Shown piece by piece: positions 55,409 through 62,732 of a stretch of 64,000 bases of DNA. Source of the DNA: Microvirga terrae (GTDB taxonomy: Bacteria; Pseudomonadota; Alphaproteobacteria; Rhizobiales; Beijerinckiaceae); contig NZ_CP102845.1 of assembly GCF_013307435.2 (NCBI RefSeq), positions 1-64,000 on the forward strand, given 5' to 3'. How positions within the stretch are numbered: position 1 is the stretch's first letter; the number at the start of each line of letters is the position of its first letter. Made by a program: the position numbers and the translations under genes. The notes beneath the pieces are model-generated. The model saw nothing but the letters and a program-made list of their open reading frames with translations. It was not told the DNA's origin and searched no databases.

Positions 55409-56485
55409 CTATGCGTTGTCGCCGTGAATGGCGGCGATCACGGCATCGGTGACCTGACGGGTCGTGGCCGAGCCGCCGAGATCCGGCGTATGCAGCGCGG
55501 GATCGGCCGTCACCCGCTCGATCGCCCGCATGAGGCGCTCGGCGGCCGGCTTCTCGCCGAGATGCTCCAGCATCATGGTTGCCGTCCAGAACGTGCCGAC
55601 AGGATTGGCGATGCCCTTCCCCGTGATATCGAAGGCCGACCCATGGATCGGCTCGAACATCGAGGGGAATGTCCGCTCCGGATTGAGGTTGGCGGTCGGC
55701 GCGATGCCGAGCGAGCCGGCGAGCGCCGCAGCCAGATCAGACAGGATGTCCGCATGCAGGTTGGTGGCCACGATGGTGTCGAGGCTCTGGGGCTTGAGGG
55801 TCATGCGCATGGTCATGGCGTCGACCAGCATCTTGTCCCAGGTCACGTCCGGGAAGTCCTGCGCCACCTCGGCGGCGATCTCGTCCCACATGACCATGCC
55901 GTGGCGCTGCGCGTTCGATTTCGTCACCACCGTCAGGAGCTTGCGCGGCCGCGACTGCGCGAGCCTGAAGGCATAGCGCATGATGCGGGTGACGCCGGCC
56001 CGGGTGAAGATCGAGACTTCGGTTGCGACTTCTTCCGGCAGGCCGCGGTGCGAGCGCCCGCCCTGGCCGGCATACTCGCCCTCGGAGTTCTCGCGCACGA
56101 TCACCCAGTCGAGATCCTTCGCGGCCACGTTGCGAAGCGGTCCTTCGATCCCCGGCAGGATGCGCGTCGGGCGCACATTCGCGTATTGGTCGAAGGGCTG
56201 GCAGATCGCCAGGCGCAGTCCCCACAGGGTGACGTGATCGGGCACGTCCGGCGCGCCCACGGCGCCGAAATAGATCGCATCGAATCGTCGAAGGGTCTCG
56301 CGGCCGTTCTCCGGCATCATGACGCCATGGGTCTTGTAGTAGTCCGAGCCCCAGTCGAAGGTCTCGAATTCGAGCCCGAAGCCGCCGTCGCGGGCTCCCA
56401 GGGCCTGGAGGACCTCGACGCCGGCCGCGATGACTTCCTTGCCGATTCCATCGCCCGGAATGGCGGCTATCTTGTAGCTGTTCAT
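55409..56485 (-). CDS. Tartrate dehydrogenase/isopropylmalate-dehydrogenase family protein
   Basis: A 358-aa NAD-dependent beta-hydroxyacid oxidative decarboxylase of the TtuC/D-malate dehydrogenase group. Seen: IPGDGIGKEVIAAGVEVLQA at the N-terminus, DWVIVRENSEGEYAGQGG (substrate loop), TKSNAQRHGMVMWDE, and the signature NLHADILSDLAAALAGSLGI followed by FEPIHGSAFDITGKGIANP. It has a paralogue just upstream (56547-57629). Together with D(-)-tartrate dehydratase nearby it points to tartrate or malate use. Confidence 0.92.
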   Translation of the reverse strand: MNSYKIAAIPGDGIGKEVIAAGVEVLQALGARDGGFGLEFETFDWGSDYYKTHGVMMPENGRETLRRFDAIYFGAVGAPDVPDHVTLWGLRLAICQPFDQYANVRPTRILPGIEGPLRNVAAKDLDWVIVRENSEGEYAGQGGRSHRGLPEEVATEVSIFTRAGVTRIMRYAFRLAQSRPRKLLTVVTKSNAQRHGMVMWDEIAAEVAQDFPDVTWDKMLVDAMTMRMTLKPQSLDTIVATNLHADILSDLAAALAGSLGIAPTANLNPERTFPSMFEPIHGSAFDITGKGIANPVGTFWTATMMLEHLGEKPAAERLMRAIERVTADPALHTPDLGGSATTRQVTDAVIAAIHGDNA

Positions 56486-56546
56486 GATGGCACCTGATGT
56501 TGTCGGCCGCCGGACGGGCAGCGGCCGAGGATCGTGTTGGATTCGA

Positions 56547-57629
56547 TTAGCCGAGGGCCTCGGCCACGGCCTTGCCGGTGGTCTCGGTTCCCGCATTTCC
56601 GCCGAGATCGCGGGTGCGCAGGGTCCGCTCGCTCAAGACGTCCTCGATGGCCTGGACGATGGCGGCGGCCGCTTCCGCTTCACCGAGATGCTCCAGCATC
56701 ATGGCGCCGGCCCAGATCTGGCCGATGGGGTTGGCGACACCCTGGCCGGCGATGTCGGGCGCCGAGCCGTGGACCGGCTCGAAGAGCGAGGGGAAATCGC
56801 TGTTCGGATTGATGTTGCCCGAGGGCGCGATGCCGATCGTGCCCGTGCAGGCGGGTCCGAGATCGGACAGGATGTCGCCGAAGAGGTTCGACGCGACGAC
56901 TACGTCGAACCAGTCGGGATGCAGCACGAAATGGGCGGTCAGGATGTCGATGTGGTACTTGTCCCACTTCACGTCCGGATAGCGTTTGGCCATCTCCTCC
57001 ACGCGCTCGTCCCAATAGGGCATGGTGATCGAGATGCCGTTCGACTTCGTGGCCGAGGTCAGGTGCTTCTTCGGGCGCTTCTGGGCGAGGTCGAAGGCGA
57101 ATTGCAGCACCCGGTCGACGCCGATGCGCGTCATCACGGTTTCCTGGATGACGACCTCGCGGTCCGTGCCGGGGAACATCTTGCCGCCGATGGACGAGTA
57201 CTCGCCCTCGGTGTTCTCGCGCACGACCCAGAAGTCGATATCGCCGGGCTTGCGGTTGGCGAGCGGCGTCGGCACTCCCGGCATCAGCCGCACGGGCCGC
57301 AGGTTGATGTACTGGTCGAATTCGCGCCGGAACTGCAGCAGCGATCCCCAGAGGGAGACGTGGTCCGGGATCTTCTCCGGCCAGCCGACCGCTCCGAAGA
57401 AGATGGCATCGTGCGAGCCGATCTGCTCCTTCCAGTCCTCCGGCAGCATGCGGCCATGCTTGGCGTAGTAGTCGTAGGACGAGAAGTCGAAATGATCGAG
57501 CTGCAGGTCGAAGCCGAATTTCTTGGCCGCGGCCTCCAGCACCCTCACGCCCTCGGGGGTCGTTTCCTTGCCGATGCCGTCGCCCGGAATGACGGCGAGC
57601 CGATAGCGCTTCTTTTGATCCGATGCCAT
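56547..57629 (-). CDS. Tartrate dehydrogenase/D-malate dehydrogenase family protein
   Basis: A 360-aa paralogue of the neighbouring enzyme, with IPGDGIGKETTPEGVRVLEA, DFWVVRENTEGEYSSIGGKM, TKSNGISITMPYWDERVEEM and the signature VASNLFGDILSDLGPACTGT, then FEPVHGSAPDIAGQGVANPI. It resembles tartrate dehydrogenase/decarboxylase (TtuC, DmlA type). The two enzymes differ enough to have distinct substrates. The order SBP, this gene, its paralogue, hydrolase on one strand suggests one transcript. Confidence 0.93.
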   Translation of the reverse strand: MASDQKKRYRLAVIPGDGIGKETTPEGVRVLEAAAKKFGFDLQLDHFDFSSYDYYAKHGRMLPEDWKEQIGSHDAIFFGAVGWPEKIPDHVSLWGSLLQFRREFDQYINLRPVRLMPGVPTPLANRKPGDIDFWVVRENTEGEYSSIGGKMFPGTDREVVIQETVMTRIGVDRVLQFAFDLAQKRPKKHLTSATKSNGISITMPYWDERVEEMAKRYPDVKWDKYHIDILTAHFVLHPDWFDVVVASNLFGDILSDLGPACTGTIGIAPSGNINPNSDFPSLFEPVHGSAPDIAGQGVANPIGQIWAGAMMLEHLGEAEAAAAIVQAIEDVLSERTLRTRDLGGNAGTETTGKAVAEALG

Positions 57630-57706
57630 GTGAAAATCCGTTCGTCTCTCATGAAGGCCCGAGGGCGGATGCGAGGGCCGGAAGCGCCCGCATCCGCTCC
57701 GGGTCG

Positions 57707-58684
57707 TTACTGTCCCGTAACCCCCGAGGCCTTGATGACGGGCACCCATTTGTCAATCTCGGAGCTCACGAGCTTGGCGAGCGCCTCTGGGGTCTGGCCC
57801 GCCTCGTCCGGAAGCTCGGCGCCGAGATCGAGAAGGCGCTTGCGGGTGGTCTCGTCCTTGAGGGCGGCCTTGGCGGCGGCATTGAGCTTCGTGATGATGT
57901 CCTTGGGCGTTCCCTTCGGGGCGAAGAGCGCGTTCCAGCCAGTCGCCTGGAACTGCGGCAGCCCCTGTTCGGCCGATGTCGGCACATCCGGAATGACCGG
58001 GAGGCGGTTCTGCACCGCGACCACCAGTCCGTTCGCCTCCTTCGCCTGCACGGTCGGCACGATAGCGACCGTCTGATCGCACACATAGTCGACCTGCCCG
58101 CCGAGCAGCGCGTTCAAGGCCGGGCCCGAGCCGCGGAACGGCACATGCTGCGGCTTGACGCCGAGCAGGGATTCCAGGAACAGGCAGGTCAGGTGCGAGG
58201 TCGAGCCGACGCCGCCCGAGCCATAGTTCATCTTGGGCGCATTGGCTTTCAGATAGGCGACGAATTCCTTGAAGTCCTTGACCGGCAGGTCCTTCTTGGC
58301 GACCACGAGCATCGGTGTGGCGGCCGAGTTCATGATCGGCTCGAAATCGACGCGCGGATCATAGGCCAGCTTGGGATAAAGGCCGACGCTCGCCGCCTGC
58401 GTGCCCAGATTGCCCATGAGGATCGTGTAGCCGTCCGGCTCGGCCTTCGACACGCGGGTCACGCCGACGGTGCCTCCCGCTCCGGTGACGTTCTCGACCA
58501 CGAGTTGCTGACCGAGCGTGCGGCCCATGTGATCGGCCATGAGGCGAGCCACCACGTCCGTCGTGCCGCCGGCGGAGAACGGCACCACCAGGGTGATGGG
58601 CCGCGTCGGGTAGGTTCCCTGCGCCTGTGCGGCTGTCGCGACGAGGCCCAGGGCCGCCGCGAGGGTCAAGAGAGTTTTCTTCAT
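57707..58684 (-). CDS. Tripartite tricarboxylate transporter (Bug-type) substrate-binding protein
   Basis: A 325-aa periplasmic receptor of the TctC/Bug family for carboxylates. Signal peptide MKKTLLTLAAALGLVATAAQ, then YPTRPITLVVPFSAGGTTDV, the typical N-terminal binding block, and VENVTGAGGTVGVTRVSKAE. AAGGA precedes the ATG. No TctA or TctB membrane genes are in the window, so the partners are elsewhere. First gene of the putative operon, with two dyads in the divergent gap to the GntR gene. Confidence 0.93.
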   Translation of the reverse strand: MKKTLLTLAAALGLVATAAQAQGTYPTRPITLVVPFSAGGTTDVVARLMADHMGRTLGQQLVVENVTGAGGTVGVTRVSKAEPDGYTILMGNLGTQAASVGLYPKLAYDPRVDFEPIMNSAATPMLVVAKKDLPVKDFKEFVAYLKANAPKMNYGSGGVGSTSHLTCLFLESLLGVKPQHVPFRGSGPALNALLGGQVDYVCDQTVAIVPTVQAKEANGLVVAVQNRLPVIPDVPTSAEQGLPQFQATGWNALFAPKGTPKDIITKLNAAAKAALKDETTRKRLLDLGAELPDEAGQTPEALAKLVSSEIDKWVPVIKASGVTGQ

Positions 58685-58844
58685 AGGCGTTTCCTTCCCT
58701 TGAGGGTTTTGGCGACGGGATCGGCATCTCTTGCCCGTCGCGTCCGGCGGCCCGCGGTTTATGCACCGTGTGGCCTGGTCCATCTGCCCCTGAATGCCCC
58801 CGCTTTCACGAGCGGCCCGGTTACCGCCACCTGTTGCGTAGCAG

Positions 58845-58856
58845 CTTCCATGGAAG
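58845..58856. promoter_or_regulatory. Candidate GntR operator 1
   Basis: A perfect 12-bp palindrome, CTTCCATGGAAG, in the divergent gap between the TTT receptor gene and the GntR gene. It differs at only two positions from CTTGTATGGAAG inside the second dyad at 58911-58926. Confidence 0.6.
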
Positions 58857-58910
58857 TTGGCATGCAAGCACTCTGAGCGTCGACCCGGTGGTTTGTCAAG
58901 GATCCATTCA

Positions 58911-58926
58911 ATCTTGTATGGAAGAT
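58911..58926. promoter_or_regulatory. Candidate GntR operator 2
   Basis: ATCTTGTATGGAAGAT, a 16-bp dyad with arms ATCTT and AAGAT, 32 bp before the GntR start. The form fits FCD-type GntR operators, so autoregulation and control of the catabolic genes are likely. Confidence 0.62.
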
Positions 58927-58957
58927 CCGACCGGGGCATGATGAGGCCGGAGGACGC

Positions 58958-59665
58958 ATGGCGAGCAAGTTGAAGCAGGTGCGGACGGTCGAGACCGCGA
59001 AGAAGCCGTCCCTGGTGGAGGACGCCTACAGGGCCCTCAAGGACGCGATCCGCGACAACGTCTTCCCGCCCGGATACCAGGGCTCCGAGCAGGAGATCGC
59101 GCTGCGGCTCGGCATGAGCCGAACGCCGGTGCACGAGGCCATCATCCGCCTGCAGGAGGACGGGTTGGTCCGGGTGCTCTCCAAGCGGGGCGTGCAGGTC
59201 TGTCCGCTCTCCCCGGAGGACATTCGGGAGATCTACGACGTCGTGATCGCCATCGAGGCGCGCGCGGCGGAGCTTCTGGCCGCCATGCCTCTGGAGGCTC
59301 GAAGCCAAGTGGCCCAGGAACTCGAGGAGGCGACCGCCCGCATGGAACAGGCCCTTCGCAGGGACGATCTCCACGCCTGGGCGACGGCCGATGACCAGTT
59401 CCACCGCCTCCTCGTGGAGCGGTGCGGCAACAGCCGGATCCTCCGGATCGCCCAGACCATCACCGACCAGGCCCATCGGGCCCGGATGCTCACCCTCAGG
59501 CTCCGGTCGAAACCGACCGGATCGGCCGCCGCCCACAGGGCGGTAGCCGAGGCGATCCGGACCGGGCAGGTGGCAGACGCCCATCACCGCGCCCGCCAGC
59601 ACCGCATCGATGCCCGGGACGAGCTTCTCCCGCTGATCGCGAGCGTCGGCATCAAGCATCTGTGA
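58958..59665 (+). CDS. GntR family transcriptional regulator (FCD type)
   Basis: A 235-aa repressor-type regulator: N-terminal winged helix (about 18-85, with GSEQEIALRLGMSRTPVHEA and LVRVLSKRGVQVCPL) and a C-terminal FCD ligand domain with metal-binding-type residues in ADDQFHRLLVE and AAHRAVAEAIRTG. It is divergent from the TTT receptor and dehydrogenase genes and probably senses an organic acid. A cupin gene follows on the same strand after 43 bp. Confidence 0.93.
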   Translation: MASKLKQVRTVETAKKPSLVEDAYRALKDAIRDNVFPPGYQGSEQEIALRLGMSRTPVHEAIIRLQEDGLVRVLSKRGVQVCPLSPEDIREIYDVVIAIEARAAELLAAMPLEARSQVAQELEEATARMEQALRRDDLHAWATADDQFHRLLVERCGNSRILRIAQTITDQAHRARMLTLRLRSKPTGSAAAHRAVAEAIRTGQVADAHHRARQHRIDARDELLPLIASVGIKHL

Positions 59666-59708
59666 TGTGCCTGCTTTGGCGCCATGACACCATCGAGAGG
59701 AAGAATTC

Positions 59709-60116
59709 ATGGAAATCCACGCTGCAGGAGCGTTTCCGACGAAGCAGGCCCCGGCCGATGCCTTCACGGGAACCGTCTGGCATGATCCGATCGTCGATGC
59801 CCCGCCTCCGGCGCGCATCCGCGCCAACCGTGTCACGTTCGAGCCCGGCGCCCGGACGGCCTGGCACACGCATCCGCTCGGCCAGACCCTTCATGTGATC
59901 CTGGGCGTCGGGCGCGTGCAGACCTGGGATGGCCCGGTCCGGGAGATCAAGGCCGGCGACAGCGTCTGGATCCCACCGGGCGAGAAGCATTGGCATGGGG
60001 CGGCACCCCATGCCGGCATGGTCCATATCGCCATGCAGGAGGCCCTCGACGGCACGCATGTGACGTGGCTGGAACACGTCACGGACGAGCAGTACCGCGT
60101 CCCACCGGTGACCTGA
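59709..60116 (+). CDS. Cupin domain protein
   Basis: A 135-aa single-domain cupin. Motif 1 is visible as TAWHTHPLGQTLHVILGVGR and motif 2 as PGEKHWHGAAPHAGMVHIAM, giving metal-binding His residues. Similar cupins of the carboxymuconolactone/quercetinase-like type act on small organic acids; the exact reaction is unknown. It is downstream of the GntR gene with GAGAGGAAG upstream of the ATG, and convergent with the tartrate dehydratase gene. Confidence 0.88.
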   Translation: MEIHAAGAFPTKQAPADAFTGTVWHDPIVDAPPPARIRANRVTFEPGARTAWHTHPLGQTLHVILGVGRVQTWDGPVREIKAGDSVWIPPGEKHWHGAAPHAGMVHIAMQEALDGTHVTWLEHVTDEQYRVPPVT

Positions 60117-60131
60117 GAGCCTCAGCGAGGG

Positions 60132-61295
60132 TCACTCGGCCAGTTCGCGCATCACCTTGATCAGGTCCGACTTGCCCTCGAACCCGATGCCGGGCAGTTC
60201 CGGCATGACGATGTGGCCATTCTCCACCCGCACGCTGTCCGGGAATCCCCCATAGGGCTGGAACAGGTCCGGATAGCTCTCGTTGCCTCCGAGCCCGAGG
60301 CCGGCCGCGATGTTGAGCGACATCTGGTGCCCCCCGTGTGGGATGCACCGCGAGGGCGACCAGCCGCACTGCTCGAGCGCGTCGAGGGTGCGCAGGTACT
60401 CCACCAGCCCGTAGGACAGGGCGCAGTCGAACTGCAGCCAGTCGCGGTCCGGCCGCATGCCGCCGTAACGCAGGAGATTGCGGGCATCCTGATGCGAGAA
60501 GAGGTTCTCGCCGGTCGCCATCGGGCCGGGATAGAACTCGGACAGCGCCGCCTGGAGCGCGTAGTCGAGCGGATCCCCCGCCTCCTCGTACCAGAACAGC
60601 GGATACTGGCGCAGCATCTTGGCATAAGCGATCGCGGTCTCGAGATCGAAGCGCCCGTTGGCATCGACGGCAAGCTGCGCCTGGGATCCGATCTCGGCAA
60701 GCACGGCCTCGATCCGGCGCTGGTCCTCGGCGATCGAGGCGCCGCCGATCTTCATCTTCACGACGGTGTAGCCGCGGTCGAGATAGCTGCGCATCTCGGC
60801 CCGCAGGGCGCCGTCGTCCTTGCCCGGATAATAGTAGCCGCCGGCCGCATAGACGAAGACGCGCGGATCGGCCTCGCGGCCCTTGCGCTCGGCCAGCAGG
60901 CGGAAGAGCGGCTTGCCCGCGATCTTGGCGGTGGCATCCCAGATCGCCATGTCGAGGGTGCCGACCGCCACCGAGCGCTCGCCGTGCCCGCCGGGCTTCT
61001 CGTTCTTCATCATCGTGGCCCAGATCTTGTGCGGATCCAGGTTGTCGCCGCTCTCGTCGAGCAGGCTGTCGGGAGCAGCCTCGAGGATCCGGTCGCGGAA
61101 ACGCTCGCGGATGAGGCCTCCCTGGCCGTAACGGCCGTTCGAGTTGAAGCCGTAGCCGACGACGCGGCGGCCGTCGCGCACCACGTCGGTCACCACGGCG
61201 ACGAGGCTCGTCGTCATCTTGGTGAAGTCGATATAGGCGTTGCGGATCGGCGAGGCGATCGGCTGGGTGATTTCGCGGACGTCGATGATGCGCAT
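60132..61295 (-). CDS. tarD: D(-)-tartrate dehydratase (enolase superfamily)
   Basis: A 387-aa mandelate racemase/muconate-lactonizing-type enzyme that closely fits the characterised Bradyrhizobium D(-)-tartrate dehydratase, converting D-tartrate to oxaloacetate. Seen: KxK Lys180-Met-Lys182 (VVKMKIGG), metal ligands Asp211 (VDANG), Glu237/238 (WYEEAG) and Glu263 (TGEN), His320/His323 in PHGGHQMSLN, and the family tail FQPYGGFPDSVRVENGHIVM. ATG 61295 is chosen by homology; ATG 61340 is in frame. Divergent from a LysR regulator. Confidence 0.93.
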   Translation of the reverse strand: MRIIDVREITQPIASPIRNAYIDFTKMTTSLVAVVTDVVRDGRRVVGYGFNSNGRYGQGGLIRERFRDRILEAAPDSLLDESGDNLDPHKIWATMMKNEKPGGHGERSVAVGTLDMAIWDATAKIAGKPLFRLLAERKGREADPRVFVYAAGGYYYPGKDDGALRAEMRSYLDRGYTVVKMKIGGASIAEDQRRIEAVLAEIGSQAQLAVDANGRFDLETAIAYAKMLRQYPLFWYEEAGDPLDYALQAALSEFYPGPMATGENLFSHQDARNLLRYGGMRPDRDWLQFDCALSYGLVEYLRTLDALEQCGWSPSRCIPHGGHQMSLNIAAGLGLGGNESYPDLFQPYGGFPDSVRVENGHIVMPELPGIGFEGKSDLIKVMRELAE

Positions 61296-61390
61296 GGACA
61301 ACCTTCTCGCGCTTGCAGGATGCGGATTGAAGGTCTTCATACGCCTGGACAGCGCCGGAGGGCCAATGCCAAGATCGGTTCGCGTTATGC

Positions 61391-62320
61391 ATGATCGGCA
61401 TCGACATGGACCTGACCTGGCTTGAGGACTTCCTGGCTCTGGCAGAGCAGAGCAACTTCTCCAGAGCGGCGGAGGCCCGCCATGTCTCCCAGCCTGCCTT
61501 CAGCCGTCGCATTCGTGCGCTCGAGGATTGGGTCGGCACACCCCTGTTCGTGCGGGGAACCCAGGGGGCGAGTCTGACGCGGGCCGGGCTCCACTTCCGG
61601 CCCCTGGCCGAGGACCTGATGCGCAATCTGCATCGCGCGCGCCGCGAGACGCGTTCCGCGGGCGAGCGCGAGACGGGATCGTTGGCGATCGCCGCGACGC
61701 ACGCCCTGTCCTTCACGTTCTTTCCCGGCTGGATCCGCCGGCACATGCAGGTCGAGGCGCTCGGCACGCTCAACCTGATCTCGGACAGCATGGAGGCCTG
61801 CGAGCAGATCATGCTCGGCGGCGAGGTGCATTTCCTGCTCTGCCACGCCCACGCCGACGCGCCGACGCGTTTCGATGGCAGCCGCTTCGAGAGCATCCGG
61901 GCAGGCGAGGATCTCCTGGTCCCGGTCTGCGCTCCCGATGCGGATGGTGAGCCCCTCTGGCCACTGCCCGGCACGTCCGGGAGGCCGTCGCGGCTCCTCG
62001 CCTACAGCTCCGCATCCGGGCTCGGCCGCATCCTGGCGGCCCACCCGGTCGGGAGCACCGAGGCGGGCCACCTGGAAAGCGCCTTCACGTCGCATCTCGC
62101 CGCCACCTTGATGACCATGGCCCGCGAGGGACACGGCGTCGCCTGGCTCCCGCTCGGGCTCGCCGAGGAGGATCTGGCGCGTCAGCGACTGGTGCGGGCC
62201 GGACCCGACAGGTTCGACATCCCGGTCGAGATCCGCCTGTTCCGGTCGCCCGATTGCCGCAACCACGCCGCGGACGAACTGTGGAGACGGATTCTCGAAC
62301 AGGAGAGCGGCAGGGATTAG
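61391..62320 (+). CDS. LysR family transcriptional regulator
   Basis: A 309-aa LTTR with the N-terminal winged helix (LTWLEDFLALAEQSNFSRAA, HVSQPAFSRRIRALEDWVGT) and a C-terminal effector domain. It is divergent from tarD with a 95-bp gap, the classic layout of a LysR activator and its target. The effector may be tartrate or a product. Start could also be ATG 61406 (MDLTW). Confidence 0.93.
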   Translation: MIGIDMDLTWLEDFLALAEQSNFSRAAEARHVSQPAFSRRIRALEDWVGTPLFVRGTQGASLTRAGLHFRPLAEDLMRNLHRARRETRSAGERETGSLAIAATHALSFTFFPGWIRRHMQVEALGTLNLISDSMEACEQIMLGGEVHFLLCHAHADAPTRFDGSRFESIRAGEDLLVPVCAPDADGEPLWPLPGTSGRPSRLLAYSSASGLGRILAAHPVGSTEAGHLESAFTSHLAATLMTMAREGHGVAWLPLGLAEEDLARQRLVRAGPDRFDIPVEIRLFRSPDCRNHAADELWRRILEQESGRD

Positions 62321-62359
62321 CCGTTCATGAGGTTGACGATCCGTGGGGAGGACAAGATT

Positions 62360-62575
62360 TCAGCCGAAGAGCCGCCAGTCCTGCGCGGGCGCCACGTCGA
62401 AGGGCGGATCCGGAGCGTCGCTCGCGAGCGTCCGGATCTTCTCCTCGACCAGGTCGGCCAGGACGCTTCTCGGAGTCGAGGCTCGCACTTCACTGACAGC
62501 CTCTCGGATCTGCTTCAGATCCAGGGGCGACAGCCTCGCCTGTCCTGGCCCCTTGAACTCCTGATTCGACGTCAT
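62360..62575 (-). CDS. Small conserved hypothetical protein
   Basis: A 71-aa soluble protein starting MTSNQEFKGPGQARLSPLDL with a predicted helix (KQIREAVSEVRASTPRSVLA), ending AQDWRLFG. GGAG lies 8 nt before ATG 62575. No known domain. It sits between the LysR gene, towards which it is convergent, and the oxidoreductase. Confidence 0.65.
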   Translation of the reverse strand: MTSNQEFKGPGQARLSPLDLKQIREAVSEVRASTPRSVLADLVEEKIRTLASDAPDPPFDVAPAQDWRLFG

Positions 62576-62732
62576 GGATGATTCTCCGTCAGGGCTGACA
62601 CGGCAGTGAAAGGGCGCGCTTGCGGAGATCAGCGTAGGCGTGGCCGTTTTCCCGTCGCATTGCGCGAGAATTACAAATCCGTAATGCAGCCGGCCGCATC
62701 GTGCGGGAACCAAATCCCGATCGACGCTCGCC

